From Bacteroidales bacterium UBA4814 (GTDB lineage Bacteria; Bacteroidota; Bacteroidia; Bacteroidales; UBA7960), in contig DHFW01000009.1 of the NCBI GenBank assembly GCA_002402465.1, positions 1 to 64,000 on the forward strand: DNA of 64,000 nt. Direction: 5' to 3'. Shown one piece after another: positions 8,803 to 18,223 of the stretch (the first letter of the stretch is position 1; each line of letters starts with the position of its first letter). Both the position numbers and the translations under genes were made by a program. The notes beneath the pieces are model-generated. The model was not told the origin of the DNA. It worked only from the letters and a program-made list of their open reading frames with translations, and searched no databases.

Positions 8803-10845
8803 TTATTCCATGGCCTCGATGGCCTTTTCAACCGCCGCAAATATTGGCTGGTTGCTGATTTGCTGCCCAACGGCGCGTTCCATCCAATGGCGGGGGGTAA
8901 GCTTACCCAGAGAGAAAATGCGAAGGGTTTCCTCGGCAAAGTCTTTGCCGCGATAATAGTCTTCGAGCTGGAACATGATGAGGCGGCCGTAAGGGTAGTT
9001 CATCAGGTATAGCGGCGACTGAATCATGTGCGAATAGATGGCCAGAAGCGGTATGTCGGTTTCACCAAACACATCGGCGTAGTATTCATTCCAGATTTCT
9101 TTCGAGATGCGCAGCACGGCCTCTTTAAGCTGGGCTGCAGTGGCATTTGGGTTGTCGTACAGCCATTTCCATACGGCCATATCGACCAGCGAAACACCCA
9201 TCATCTCGTAGTTGTTCCAGAACACATCGAGCACATCGAGGTGATCCTTCATGGGGTCGTTTTGCTTAATCCCAAGAAAGTCGAGGTCGCGCGCCTGGAA
9301 CATAAATGCCAGTGCTTCAGTAAATGCGGTGTTGGGGATGCCGTTTACAAAGTAATTGTCGACCATTTGCACGCTGATAGTTTGCTCCACGTTGTGGCCA
9401 AACTCATGGATGGCTATGTTGTAGCCTTTGTAGTCCATTCCATCGGGGCCAATTCGTGTGCGCAGGTGCGAGGGCATTTCGCGCATGGAGGCGCGCCAGG
9501 CATGCCCAGAGCCACGGGCGGGGTCCACATCGACCTTGGATGCAATGAAGTCGGCCATGGGGGCATTAAAACCTACCTCGCGCAAAATGCGGGGCAAATC
9601 GCGGTCCATGGCTTCGGCAGTGGGGTAGAGGCGCTTGGTGATGCGGTCGAGCTCTTCTTCAGAGATGCTGCTGCGAGCCTTGAATCCGTCGTACCACAGG
9701 TCGAACGGACGCAACGGACGCCCCAGTCGCTCGCTCACCATTTTGCCCACCTGGCGCAGTTGTGGCGATGCTGCATATTCCCTGAAAAGGCCATCCACTT
9801 CTTCGAGCGATATTTCCATATCGGCATCGAAACGGCGTTTGATATAAGTGTCGAGATTTGGATAGTAAGGATCGACATTTTGCAGGGCTTTGAAGTTGGC
9901 AAGCAAAATTTCGTAACGCTTCAGGTCCTCAGGATCACCTTCAACACCCTGTCCATCCTCAAAAAGTTCGTTAGTAAAAGGGTTCCATTGGTAGTTGGGG
10001 TTGTTGATCACCTGCTTGGGAATGTCCTGGTTGATGATGCGCAACATGACGTTGTAAAGCATCTCTTGCTTTTCAAGACCGCCTTCCTGGCCGTAGTTCG
10101 ATTTGATTTCATCGCGAATGTTCCAGTGGGCCAGCAGCTTCATGCCTTCGGGGAAGCGCTTTTCGCCTTCGTTGTTAAGCAACTGTCCTGCAAAAATATT
10201 GTATTCAGAAATGTACAGGCGGCCTTCGCTATACACCTGGTTCATTTCCTGCAGCAGGCGTGGGGGTACGCGTGCGGTAAACACCTCACCCAGGCGGGCG
10301 TAGCCCCACTGTCGATCATCCCAGTTGCCTCCCCATTCGTTTTTTTCATCCAGGGTGTAATAGGGGAAGTTCAGCGCTACGATAAAGGCGATCTTATTTT
10401 TGTAAAAATCGTCCTGCACATGGGCTGTTGGGCTGTAAGCACCAAAGATCTGGTCAATTTTGTGAATAGGGCCACGATCCTCGTGAATTTGCCGGTTCAG
10501 TTCCAGGGTGATGCGGTTGCTGTAACCATAGAGGTATTCGAAGTTGTTTGCCAGTCGGTCGAACACCAGGTCGAGCTCTGACTGGTCGGCAATAAAGTTT
10601 TCCAATACAAAGTCTTCAAATTCTTGAATACTTCCATCGCTGTCGCGCCAGAGCGAAGCTGCCTGTTTTACGCCACGTTCAGCGCGAAACTGCATGTCAG
10701 GTCCATGGGTTTCAACAAGCTGCGAAATGAGCTTTTCAATTACTGCTTGCCCTATGGGGCTGGTTTCATCTTTCGTTTTTTCAGCAGCAGGGCTGCATGC
10801 CAGCATGATCAATGCAGGCAAAATGATGGCAATAATTTTTTTCAT
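8803..10845 (-). CDS. Putative zinc metallopeptidase lipoprotein (HExxH, M3/MA-clan-like)
   Basis: A 680-residue exported protein with a lipoprotein signal (lipobox LACS, Cys17). The zinc-binding HEFGH is at residues 480-484, and a Glu at about 510 (AFTEALAF) is placed like the third ligand of gluzincins. Nearby DPARGSGHAWRA and RTRIGPDGMDYKGYN segments resemble the strand before the active-site helix in MA-clan peptidases such as M3. The first 450 residues are helical and may form the substrate channel. The family could not be fixed by eye; peptidase activity in the periplasm or on the surface is inferred. The gene has its own TAGGTTTG -7 box at 10887-10880 and shares a terminator with the convergent lipoprotein gene. 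Confidence 0.75.
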   Translation of the reverse strand: MKKIIAIILPALIMLACSPAAEKTKDETSPIGQAVIEKLISQLVETHGPDMQFRAERGVKQAASLWRDSDGSIQEFEDFVLENFIADQSELDLVFDRLANNFEYLYGYSNRITLELNRQIHEDRGPIHKIDQIFGAYSPTAHVQDDFYKNKIAFIVALNFPYYTLDEKNEWGGNWDDRQWGYARLGEVFTARVPPRLLQEMNQVYSEGRLYISEYNIFAGQLLNNEGEKRFPEGMKLLAHWNIRDEIKSNYGQEGGLEKQEMLYNVMLRIINQDIPKQVINNPNYQWNPFTNELFEDGQGVEGDPEDLKRYEILLANFKALQNVDPYYPNLDTYIKRRFDADMEISLEEVDGLFREYAASPQLRQVGKMVSERLGRPLRPFDLWYDGFKARSSISEEELDRITKRLYPTAEAMDRDLPRILREVGFNAPMADFIASKVDVDPARGSGHAWRASMREMPSHLRTRIGPDGMDYKGYNIAIHEFGHNVEQTISVQMVDNYFVNGIPNTAFTEALAFMFQARDLDFLGIKQNDPMKDHLDVLDVFWNNYEMMGVSLVDMAVWKWLYDNPNATAAQLKEAVLRISKEIWNEYYADVFGETDIPLLAIYSHMIQSPLYLMNYPYGRLIMFQLEDYYRGKDFAEETLRIFSLGKLTPRHWMERAVGQQISNQPIFAAVEKAIEAME

Positions 10846-10879
10846 AATGTTGTGTTGGGTTGGTTGATGATTTTCAGGG

Positions 10880-10887
10880 CAAACCTA
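10880..10887 (-). promoter_or_regulatory. Candidate -7 element for the metallopeptidase gene
   Basis: TAGGTTTG on the minus strand, 35 nt before the start codon and inside the 53-nt gap after the antiporter stop. It suggests separate transcription. Confidence 0.4.
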
Positions 10888-10898
10888 AGAAAAATTTG

Positions 10899-12548
10899 TC
10901 AGTCTTCGCTTTTTTTGAGTAACTTGAGTTTGGCCGGAATATTTTCTGCGGCATCGACAAAAGGCAGCAGTATAAGATCGGCTCCGGCTTTTTCAAGCTC
11001 CTTGGCAGTGCGTCCGGTGTAGGAGGTAAGCGCAATACGGCCTTTGTAGTCCGCATCCTTCAGATATTTTATCAGCGCTTTGTTTATCTGTTTGTCGTCG
11101 AGGGTCGAAACCACGCACGGGGCGGTCAGGGGCAGGATTTCGGGAAGCTCGGGGTCATCGGCATCGCCATATTGTGCGGCGCGTCCTTTCTTTTTCCAGC
11201 GGGCTACGGCATTGGGGTCGAAATCTACCCCAAAAACCGTATAACCGGCACGCTCGAGCGATCGTGCCACGTTGTTACCATACATGCCCAAACCAAAAAT
11301 GATGACATCGAAAGGTTGGTGGTGCAGGTTTTCGTCCTCAACTTCGGTGGTAGGGGCTTTCTTTTCAAATATGTCGAGCATAAAACCGACTTTTTCATAG
11401 ATCTGGTGCGAATACATGATCAGGTAAGTGCTAATGCCGATGGTAATAAGTCCCACCAGGGTTATAAGTCCAAGGGTTTCTTCGCTGATCTGCCCCAGGC
11501 TAAGCCCCAGGGCAGCCAATATAAGCGAAAACTCAGATATCTGCGCCACGTTGAGGCCAGCCAGGAAGCCGGTCCTTTTGCGATAGCCCATTAATCCAAG
11601 AATGATCATTACAATAATCGGATTGCCGATGAGCACAAAGAGCGAGAGGATGACAGCCGGGAAGATTTGCTGCCCGAGCAAAGAGACGTTTACCTGGCTT
11701 CCCAAATGAATAAAGAAAAACAGTAATAGGAAGTCGCGCACCGAGGTGAGCCTTCCGGCAATAACTTCGCGATAAGGGGTGGAGGCCAGCGAAATGCCCC
11801 CAAGAAAAGCTCCTACCTCTTTGCTAAAACCCAGGTAATTGCTGAAAGCTGCCAGGGCAATGGCCCAGGCCACCGAAAACAGCACCAGCAGCTCAGGGGT
11901 GCGGGCCATAAGCGAGGTAAGCCAGCCCAGGACAAAACGCATCAGCAAAATTACCAGCAAAATAAGGCCTACCCCCTTCAATACCACAATGGCGATTTCC
12001 TGCCAAAGGGTATATTCTGATGGGGTGCCCATAGCCGACAGGGCAATCATGGCAATAATCACCACGATGTCCTGCACAATCAAAAAGCCAATGCTGATTT
12101 GTCCGTGCAGCGATTGAATCTCCTTTTTGTCAGAAAGCAGTTTTACAATGATAATGGTGGAGGAAAAAGTAAGGGCCACGGCTACATAAATGCTCACCAC
12201 GGGGTCGAACCCGAGCCAGAGTCCAAGCAGAAAGCCGAAAACAGAAGTGAAGAGCACCTGTCCGAGCCCGGCAAAAAGAGCTACCTTCCCAGTGGAGCGA
12301 ATCAGGCCCATATCCAGTTTAAGACCCACCACAAAAAGAAGCACTACAATGCCCATTTCTGAAAGCAGGTGAATCTGGTCGCCCGACTGCAGCAAGTCAA
12401 TCCCGTAAGGGCCAACAATAAGTCCTACGGCAATGAATGAAACAATCAGGGGTTGTTTTAATAATCGCCCAACAAGGCCTGCAACAACGGCAATGACCAG
12501 CAGGGCACCAATTTCCAGAAAAGTATCAGAAAATGGTTCCATAGGCAT
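10899..12548 (-). CDS. CPA2-family cation:proton antiporter with RCK/TrkA-N domain (Kef-type)
   Basis: A 549-residue inner-membrane protein. Residues about 1-390 carry some 12-13 helices of the Na_H_exchanger fold (PYGIDLLQSG, then LLFVVGLKLD, typical of KefB/KefC/YbaL relatives). Residues about 410-545 form a cytoplasmic Rossmann RCK_N domain with the nucleotide-binding loop FGLGMYGNNVA and acidic GVDFDP after strand 2. Function is likely potassium or sodium efflux in exchange for protons, gated by nucleotide. Its ATG overlaps the TAA of the monophosphatase gene by one base (TAATG), so the two are translationally coupled; it ends a three-gene operon with mtaB. Confidence 0.9.
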   Translation of the reverse strand: MPMEPFSDTFLEIGALLVIAVVAGLVGRLLKQPLIVSFIAVGLIVGPYGIDLLQSGDQIHLLSEMGIVVLLFVVGLKLDMGLIRSTGKVALFAGLGQVLFTSVFGFLLGLWLGFDPVVSIYVAVALTFSSTIIIVKLLSDKKEIQSLHGQISIGFLIVQDIVVIIAMIALSAMGTPSEYTLWQEIAIVVLKGVGLILLVILLMRFVLGWLTSLMARTPELLVLFSVAWAIALAAFSNYLGFSKEVGAFLGGISLASTPYREVIAGRLTSVRDFLLLFFFIHLGSQVNVSLLGQQIFPAVILSLFVLIGNPIIVMIILGLMGYRKRTGFLAGLNVAQISEFSLILAALGLSLGQISEETLGLITLVGLITIGISTYLIMYSHQIYEKVGFMLDIFEKKAPTTEVEDENLHHQPFDVIIFGLGMYGNNVARSLERAGYTVFGVDFDPNAVARWKKKGRAAQYGDADDPELPEILPLTAPCVVSTLDDKQINKALIKYLKDADYKGRIALTSYTGRTAKELEKAGADLILLPFVDAAENIPAKLKLLKKSED

Positions 12549-13363
12549 TACCCTTTGAAAGCATCTTTTACTTTTACGAGCAACTCATCTGCAATTTTAT
12601 GGTTGGTGGCCATTATTTCGCGCCCAAAAACAAAATGGTCTCCACCCGAAAAGTCAGTAACCTTTCCACCGGCTTCCTGCACCAGCAGGCTCCCGGCAGC
12701 CACATCCCATGGGCTGAGGCTGTATTCGAAGAAGCCTTCGAAACGGCCGCAAGCCACGTAGGCCAGGTCAACGGCAGCGCTTCCCAGGCGGCGCACCCCG
12801 TGCGAATTGCGCAGGCACCAGGTAAACAACTCCATGTATTGATCCAGGCGACTGTAATCATAATACGGGAAGCCGGTGGCCAGCAGGCTTTCGTGCACAG
12901 TGGCCGCTTTAGAGACTTTTATGGGTTCGTTGTTCAGAAATGCGCCGCCGCATTTAACCGCCCAAAAACACTCGTTATGATTGATTTCATACACCACGGC
13001 GAGAACGATTTCTTTGCGGTGCATTAATGCAATGGAAATGCTGAAAACGGGCACCCTGTGAATAAAATTGGTGGTGCCGTCCAGCGGATCCACTATCCAT
13101 TGATATTCTTTGTCTTGTTGCTCAATAGTATTTTCTTCCACAATAAAACCTGCCTCGGGCAACAAGGCCTGCAGTTTCTCAACAAGTTGCTCCTCAGCGG
13201 TTTTATCCACGTAAGTGACAAAATTGTGGAGGCTCTTGGTTTCAACCTGGCTGAGCTGAAGCCGGTCAACTTCCTTGCGGATAAATTCGCCGGTATTTCT
13301 GGCAATAATACCAACTTCGGCGCAAAGGGTCCTCAGGTAATTAATTTCTTCGGTGTGGTTCAT
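12548..13363 (-). CDS. Inositol monophosphatase family protein
   Basis: A 271-residue magnesium-dependent phosphatase of the IMPase/SuhB/CysQ fold. Metal ligands are visible: Glu76-Glu77 in FIVEENT, DPLDGTTNF at 92-100, and the C-terminal SPWDVAAG motif near residue 213. The substrate could be inositol phosphate or another sugar or nucleoside phosphate. The start codon overlaps the mtaB stop by four bases (ATGA), and its stop overlaps the next start, so translation in the operon is coupled. Confidence 0.92.
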   Translation of the reverse strand: MNHTEEINYLRTLCAEVGIIARNTGEFIRKEVDRLQLSQVETKSLHNFVTYVDKTAEEQLVEKLQALLPEAGFIVEENTIEQQDKEYQWIVDPLDGTTNFIHRVPVFSISIALMHRKEIVLAVVYEINHNECFWAVKCGGAFLNNEPIKVSKAATVHESLLATGFPYYDYSRLDQYMELFTWCLRNSHGVRRLGSAAVDLAYVACGRFEGFFEYSLSPWDVAAGSLLVQEAGGKVTDFSGGDHFVFGREIMATNHKIADELLVKVKDAFKG

Positions 13364-14652
13364 GTTAAGTAAACTCCGTCCGCGTCAAGATGGTTCAGTG
13401 TTATCTCTTGTATCTGGTTTATTAATTCAGGATTGTACCTGGTTTTAACCTTGATGTAATTATCAGTAAAACCATGCATATACCCTTGGTTATGGTCTTT
13501 TTCCCAAAGCACCTGGGTTTTGTGTCCTTTGTTTTTCAGGTAAAATTCGTATTTTTTTTGGTCGGACAGTTGCTGCATTTGTCGTGAGCGATGGTGGCGA
13601 ATGGCAGGAGATGCCTGGCCCTGAATTTTAATGGCCCGGGTGTTTTCGCGCTCGCTGTAAGTGAATACGTGAATGTAAGATACATCCAAGGTTTCAATGA
13701 ACCGCATGGATTCTTCGAAAAGCTGATCGGTTTCGGCCGGAAAGCCAACAATCAGGTCGGCGGCAATGCAGGCGTGGGGCATGAGGGAGCGAATTTTTTT
13801 CACCCTCGAAGCAAAACCAGCCGTGTTGTAATGCCTGCCCATGGCCTTGAGCACGGCGTCACTTCCCGACTGCAGTGGTATGTGGAAGTGGGGCATAAGC
13901 TTTGGCTCTGTAGCCACCAGTTCAATGATCTCATCGTGCAGCAGGTCGGGCTCGACCGACGAAATACGAATACGCTCAATGCCTTCAATTTTTACCAGCT
14001 CTTTAAGGAATTCGTAAAAAGTTTCGTTGTTGAGTTTGCCGAAATCGCCAATATTTACCCCGGTGAGCACCACTTCCTTCATATTGGTTTTGGCAATGCT
14101 GCGGGCTGTTTCGAGGGTGGTGGCAATGGTGTTGCTGCGGCTGTGACCACGCGCCAGCGGTATGGTGCAGTAGCTGCAGAAGTAGTCGCAACCATCCTGT
14201 ATCTTGAAAAATGAGCGGGTACGGTCGTCACTCGACCAGCTGGGCACAAATGCCTCGGGTTCATGCACCAGCACATCAGGAGTCCTGCCATCCTGCCTGG
14301 TTTTATCCAAACCTTTTATGTGCTCAAAAAGATTGAACTTGTCGGCATTGCCAAGCACTATGTCCACACCTTCAATGGCCCTAAGCTCTTCCGGATTTAT
14401 TTGTGAAAAGCACCCGATTACCGCTACATGGGCTTCGGGATTGGTTTTCATGGCTTTGCGGATGAGGGCCTTGCAGGTTTTTTCGGCGTTTTTGGTAACG
14501 GTGCAGGAGTTGATTACATAAATATCAGCCCGGTCAGCAAACCCGACCTGCTCAAATTCTTCCTCCGCAAACTGTCTGCTTATGGAGGACGTTTCTGAGA
14601 AGTTGAGCTTACAGCCCAGGGTGTGGAAAGCAATCTTTTTTTTATTTCCCAT
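13360..14652 (-). CDS. mtaB: tRNA t6A37 methylthiotransferase
   Basis: Radical SAM enzyme that adds a methylthio group to N6-threonylcarbamoyladenosine at tRNA position 37. The 430-residue protein has the UPF0004 N-terminal domain with cluster ligands Cys14, Cys50 and Cys81, the radical SAM motif C155-x3-C159-x2-C162 (CDYFCSYC), and a C-terminal TRAM-like segment. HTLGCKLNFSE at the N-terminus is typical of MtaB rather than MiaB or RimO. It is the first gene of the mtaB/IMPase/antiporter operon, with a TTG-N22-TAACTTTG promoter at 14692-14660. Confidence 0.95.
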   Translation of the reverse strand: MGNKKKIAFHTLGCKLNFSETSSISRQFAEEEFEQVGFADRADIYVINSCTVTKNAEKTCKALIRKAMKTNPEAHVAVIGCFSQINPEELRAIEGVDIVLGNADKFNLFEHIKGLDKTRQDGRTPDVLVHEPEAFVPSWSSDDRTRSFFKIQDGCDYFCSYCTIPLARGHSRSNTIATTLETARSIAKTNMKEVVLTGVNIGDFGKLNNETFYEFLKELVKIEGIERIRISSVEPDLLHDEIIELVATEPKLMPHFHIPLQSGSDAVLKAMGRHYNTAGFASRVKKIRSLMPHACIAADLIVGFPAETDQLFEESMRFIETLDVSYIHVFTYSERENTRAIKIQGQASPAIRHHRSRQMQQLSDQKKYEFYLKNKGHKTQVLWEKDHNQGYMHGFTDNYIKVKTRYNPELINQIQEITLNHLDADGVYLT

Positions 14653-14659
14653 AAGGGTG

Positions 14660-14692
14660 CAAAGTTAATCAAAGCTTCCCTAAATCCGGCAA
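14660..14692 (-). promoter_or_regulatory. Promoter of the mtaB operon
   Basis: Minus strand: TTG at 14692-14690, 22-nt spacer, TAACTTTG at 14667-14660. The start codon follows within 8 nt of the box, so the leader is very short. Confidence 0.5.
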
Positions 14693-14726
14693 GCCCTCAA
14701 ATCGCCTGATTGGTTTGCCCGTGAAA

Positions 14727-15710
14727 TTACTCCCCTTCAGGTAAAGCAAACCTTTTTAGTTTTTCCGGCAGTTTGTCGAAGTAAGCGTTTGGCGCTGGGA
14801 CCACTCCTGGTTGCCCGAGTTCTTCCAAAATTTTCAGGCCTTTTTCGTTGTCGAGCAGAAAGGCGGCAAAGGCTTCGGCCAGTTCAATGTTTTGGGCTTT
14901 ATGAGGTATGGTGAGGCCATAAATCATTGGCTGACCGATCTCGGTTATGGTGGTTCCGGGGCTTGTTCCCAAGGTCTGAGTGCTTACCTGTGCATACCAT
15001 TCTTCCAGTTCGGGGTCACCCAGGCTTAACTCGGCCGGAAGTCGCAGGTAAGGAAGTTTATGCTGCTGCGCCACGCTCCGGTACAGGAAAATATAGTCGA
15101 TCTGCCCGCTTTCCAACAGGGCAATCAGGTCGGTTTCCTTGGGGCGGATGTTGCGCAGGTCCTTTTCAAGCAATTTTCCCGGAAGGGCATCATCCTCATA
15201 AAAAATACCAGCCAGTTTTGATGTAAATACGGCTCTGACGCCACAGGGGTCCTGATCGGGGTCACTGCGGCCAATCTGCACCTCGGGGCGCAGCAAAATT
15301 TCAAACCAGTTATCCAGACTAATCTCGCCGGCATAGCGCGATTTTTCGGTATACACGATGGCCATTTCGTTGGCGGCGAACTTCATGTTCCAGCTGGCGT
15401 TATCGGGAATGAGCATGTGTTCGATTACCATGTAATCGGCCGAAAGGTAAAGGTCGCAGGGGGTGTCTAGTTCCATGATACGACGTGCGCCGGCCTTGCT
15501 GCCCCAGGCTTCGGTAAGTATGCGCACGTTGGGGTATTCGGCCTTGAAAGCCTCGCTGATGCGCTGCACCGGGTAGGTGAGGCTTCCGGCATGAATGATA
15601 TGAAGGGTGCCTGAAAGCTCGCCGGCGCCATTGCCTTCAGGCTGCCCGTAACGGCACGATGTAAGAAAAAGAAAAAATAGACCGGTAATGACAATAAGCA
15701 GTTTTTTCAT
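14727..15710 (-). CDS. wtpA: WtpA/ModA-type tungstate/molybdate-binding lipoprotein
   Basis: A 327-residue periplasmic solute-binding protein with a lipoprotein signal (lipobox LTSC, Cys19). The mature part has the marks of the archaeal-type WtpA/ModA branch: HAGSLTYPV near the start, SADYMVIEHM, the oxyanion-site segment GRSDPDQDPCG, then a tyrosine-containing hinge (QIDYIFLYRS) and YGLTIP. This branch binds tungstate or molybdate very tightly. It lies downstream of a TonB-dependent receptor and a ModE-like gene on the same strand, which supports the substrate. No permease or ATPase gene is adjacent. The 106-nt gap to the receptor contains a hairpin at 15757-15784. Confidence 0.88.
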   Translation of the reverse strand: MKKLLIVITGLFFLFLTSCRYGQPEGNGAGELSGTLHIIHAGSLTYPVQRISEAFKAEYPNVRILTEAWGSKAGARRIMELDTPCDLYLSADYMVIEHMLIPDNASWNMKFAANEMAIVYTEKSRYAGEISLDNWFEILLRPEVQIGRSDPDQDPCGVRAVFTSKLAGIFYEDDALPGKLLEKDLRNIRPKETDLIALLESGQIDYIFLYRSVAQQHKLPYLRLPAELSLGDPELEEWYAQVSTQTLGTSPGTTITEIGQPMIYGLTIPHKAQNIELAEAFAAFLLDNEKGLKILEELGQPGVVPAPNAYFDKLPEKLKRFALPEGE

Positions 15711-15756
15711 GTGATTTTTTTATTAAAGTTACTAATTCCCCGTTAACACACAACGA

Positions 15757-15784
15757 CCACCGGGAGTAAGGAGCTCGCCGGTGG
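15757..15784 (-). other. Intercistronic hairpin between the receptor gene and wtpA
   Basis: CCACCGG (15757-15763) and CCGGTGG (15778-15784) form a perfect 7-bp GC-rich stem with a 14-nt loop. No U-tract follows, so it may be a partial attenuator or processing site that sets the receptor to binding-protein ratio. Confidence 0.45.
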
Positions 15785-15816
15785 CCTGTTGCAACGGTTA
15801 AAAAAAGGAGAAGTGA

Positions 15817-18108
15817 TCAGAAAACAAATCTGATTTCTGCGGTAATCATTCTTCCGGGAGCTATTACATTACGCGAGTCAACAAAGTCGGTGTCGAAAAG
15901 GTTATGCACCATAACGGCAGCCGAAAAGCCCCGGTAAATTTTACTTTGTATCTGCAAGTCAACACTCGAGTAGGATTCGATCAATTCAGTATTGGCATCG
16001 TTGAGCCACTGGGCGTCCTTGTAATTGTAGGTAGCGTAGAGGCTAAACCATTTGTTTTGCCAGTTCAGTCCTGCGTTAAAAAGGTTTCTGGGCTGGTAAA
16101 CCAGTTCGTTGCCTTCCAAAGCCAGGTCTTCATTGGGGTCAAGTACTTTGTACTCCAGTATTTCGGTATCGGTAAACGCCCAGGCAGCGTGTAAGGCCAG
16201 GCTGCGGCTGATCTGATAGTTGGCGGCAAGTTCGGTGCCGAAAATTTCAACTTTTCCGATGTTATCTTTTTTGCGGATAGGGCGCATGCGATTGTTCATT
16301 AGCAACGAGTCGCCGGTTGAAATGTATGCATGGTAGTCGCTTCCTGTGGCATAATATATCGTGGGCGACACTGTGAGGCCCTTCACGGGGAACAAGTCGG
16401 ACCCCAGCTCGATATTATCCACATATTCGGGCTCGAGGTAAGGGTTGGCGATTTTCATACCGCCCGAAATGCGGCCGGTGCGGCACATGTCGTCGAGTAC
16501 CGGCGCTCTGAAACCACGGCTGTAGCCGGCAAACACACGGTAAGCGCCTTCGTTGTAATACTGCACCGACAGCCTGGGGCTGATAGCGCCCCAGGAAGCA
16601 TCTTCCAGGTCGCCATCAAAATTTTGCAGGAAAGCAGTTTCGCTGGTTGGATCGAGCACTCTGAAGGCGCCATCATAAAAGCTGGCAAAATCGTAGCGCA
16701 AGCCGGCAAGGATACGCCAAGGCCCCTGGCCCGGGTTATATTCATCCTGGATAAACAAGCCGAACTGGTTCATTTTGCCCAAGTTGAGCACCTGGTCGGA
16801 GGAGGTCAAATAAATGTCGGCCCCATCCACGGCCCCGTGCCTGATGTCGAGCCCGCCCAGCAGCGAGTGGACTGAAGCCAGGTTGAGGTTGAGGCTGCTG
16901 AAAAGCCCCAAATCGGTGCGGATCGACTCCACATCGTAGCGGGTTAGCTGCGCGCTTCTTACGCTTTCGCGGATGTTCTGGTAGTTTTCGCGCTGGCCGT
17001 AAGCGGTCAGGTTCAGGCTCATTGCTTCCGAAAACTTACCGGTGTAATTAATGCTTCCGTTCAGTGCTTCGTAGTTGTTGAACGAACCTTCGGGTGCGGC
17101 CATTTCAAAGCCTTCGTATTGCGATCCGGTACCGCGTTTGCCGTTGTAAAAGGCCAGGCCGCCTTCAAGCAGGTGGTTGTCAGAAAACAGGTAACCCATT
17201 CGCCCCGAAGCACAGTATTCATCAAGAAAGGAAGCAATGGTAAATTCATCAATTTCGTCCTGTGGAGCGGTAATATAGCCATCGCTCTGGCGGTAAAAAC
17301 CGCTGGTGCGCCAGAACATTTTGCCGCTGCGGCCAGAAAAATTGAGATTGGTGCGGCTGGTGCCGAAGGTGCCTATCGACTGCCTTATGGCTCCTTGAAG
17401 GGGTTGGGTTGGAATGCCACTGATAAAGTTTATGACGCCACCCATGGCATTGCCTCCGTGAATGGACGAGCCCGGCCCTTTGAGCACCTCTATCTTTTCG
17501 ATGTCCAGGGCATCAATGGCGTTCCAGTTTACCGAACCCCCATCGGTTTTGTTCAATGGAACCCCATCTTGCATCACCAAAATGCGGCCTTGTTCATTGC
17601 TCATGCCGCGCATGGAAACGTTGGCCGACGACAAGAAAGATGCTCCACGGCTTACATTAAGGCCTGGCAAGCTTTTGAGGTAATCATCGGCCGACAGGGC
17701 AGGGGTGGCCTCTACACGGGCTTTGTCAACAACATCCAGCCTCAGTGGCACCTCGTAAAGCTCGCGACTGGTGCGCGTACCGGTAACCACCACTTCGGGC
17801 ATAAGTCCGCTGGACGGGGTTAAAATTATTTCAAGCGTGCCCGGCTGGGTGCCTACATTTACTTTTGTGGTTTTGGTTTCGTAGCCCACAAAGCGAACTT
17901 CCAGATGGTAATCGCCCGGCTGGCTCAATCGCAGTTCAAAACTTCCGTTGCTGGCACTCACCGTTCCCTGATTTGTTTCCCTTACCATAACGGTGGCTCC
18001 GGGAAGGGTTTGCCCGCTATTATCCTTTACAACGCCACGAAGGCTAACCTGCGCAAACAGCGACTGAGCGCTAAAAAGAAAAACAAAAAGTAAATAACTG
18101 AACCTCAT
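15817..18108 (-). CDS. TonB-dependent receptor, probably for molybdate/tungstate
   Basis: A 763-residue outer-membrane receptor: signal peptide (residues 1-19, ending LFAQ), a carboxypeptidase-like regulatory domain (about 20-105), a plug domain (about 115-235, with VVTGTRTSRE TonB-box-like start, GPGSSIHGGNAMGG) and a 22-strand barrel ending in IRFVF. It imports a ligand using TonB energy. The neighbours, a ModE-type regulator upstream and a WtpA-type binding protein downstream, point to molybdate or tungstate or a chelate of them; other substrates cannot be excluded. A perfect palindrome adjoining its -7 box is a likely operator. Confidence 0.88.
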   Translation of the reverse strand: MRFSYLLFVFLFSAQSLFAQVSLRGVVKDNSGQTLPGATVMVRETNQGTVSASNGSFELRLSQPGDYHLEVRFVGYETKTTKVNVGTQPGTLEIILTPSSGLMPEVVVTGTRTSRELYEVPLRLDVVDKARVEATPALSADDYLKSLPGLNVSRGASFLSSANVSMRGMSNEQGRILVMQDGVPLNKTDGGSVNWNAIDALDIEKIEVLKGPGSSIHGGNAMGGVINFISGIPTQPLQGAIRQSIGTFGTSRTNLNFSGRSGKMFWRTSGFYRQSDGYITAPQDEIDEFTIASFLDEYCASGRMGYLFSDNHLLEGGLAFYNGKRGTGSQYEGFEMAAPEGSFNNYEALNGSINYTGKFSEAMSLNLTAYGQRENYQNIRESVRSAQLTRYDVESIRTDLGLFSSLNLNLASVHSLLGGLDIRHGAVDGADIYLTSSDQVLNLGKMNQFGLFIQDEYNPGQGPWRILAGLRYDFASFYDGAFRVLDPTSETAFLQNFDGDLEDASWGAISPRLSVQYYNEGAYRVFAGYSRGFRAPVLDDMCRTGRISGGMKIANPYLEPEYVDNIELGSDLFPVKGLTVSPTIYYATGSDYHAYISTGDSLLMNNRMRPIRKKDNIGKVEIFGTELAANYQISRSLALHAAWAFTDTEILEYKVLDPNEDLALEGNELVYQPRNLFNAGLNWQNKWFSLYATYNYKDAQWLNDANTELIESYSSVDLQIQSKIYRGFSAAVMVHNLFDTDFVDSRNVIAPGRMITAEIRFVF

Positions 18109-18177
18109 GATTTTAACAATTTTAGAAAATAGACTTTTTAATTATTGAAGCGAGTTGTAAATTTTACATATCGGGTT

Positions 18178-18204
18178 GCAAAGATAGCGTTATGAAAATA
18201 ACGC
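18178..18204 (-). promoter_or_regulatory. Receptor-operon promoter with ModE-like operator
   Basis: On the minus strand TATCTTTG (18186-18179) is a good -7 box. Directly upstream lies GCGTTAT-N4-ATAACGC (18187-18204), a perfect inverted repeat with the CGTTAT/ATAACG half-sites I recall from enterobacterial ModE operators. A bound regulator would cover the space between -33 and -7 and repress. Confidence 0.6.
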
Positions 18205-18223
18205 ATAACGGTTTTCAAAAAAA

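Noticed and set aside
9028..10581. A 517-codon open frame on the plus strand opposite the metallopeptidase gene
   Set aside because: It is the antisense shadow of the real coding frame. The minus-strand protein has a lipoprotein signal and HExxH motif, while the plus-strand translation has no recognisable domain and has skewed composition.
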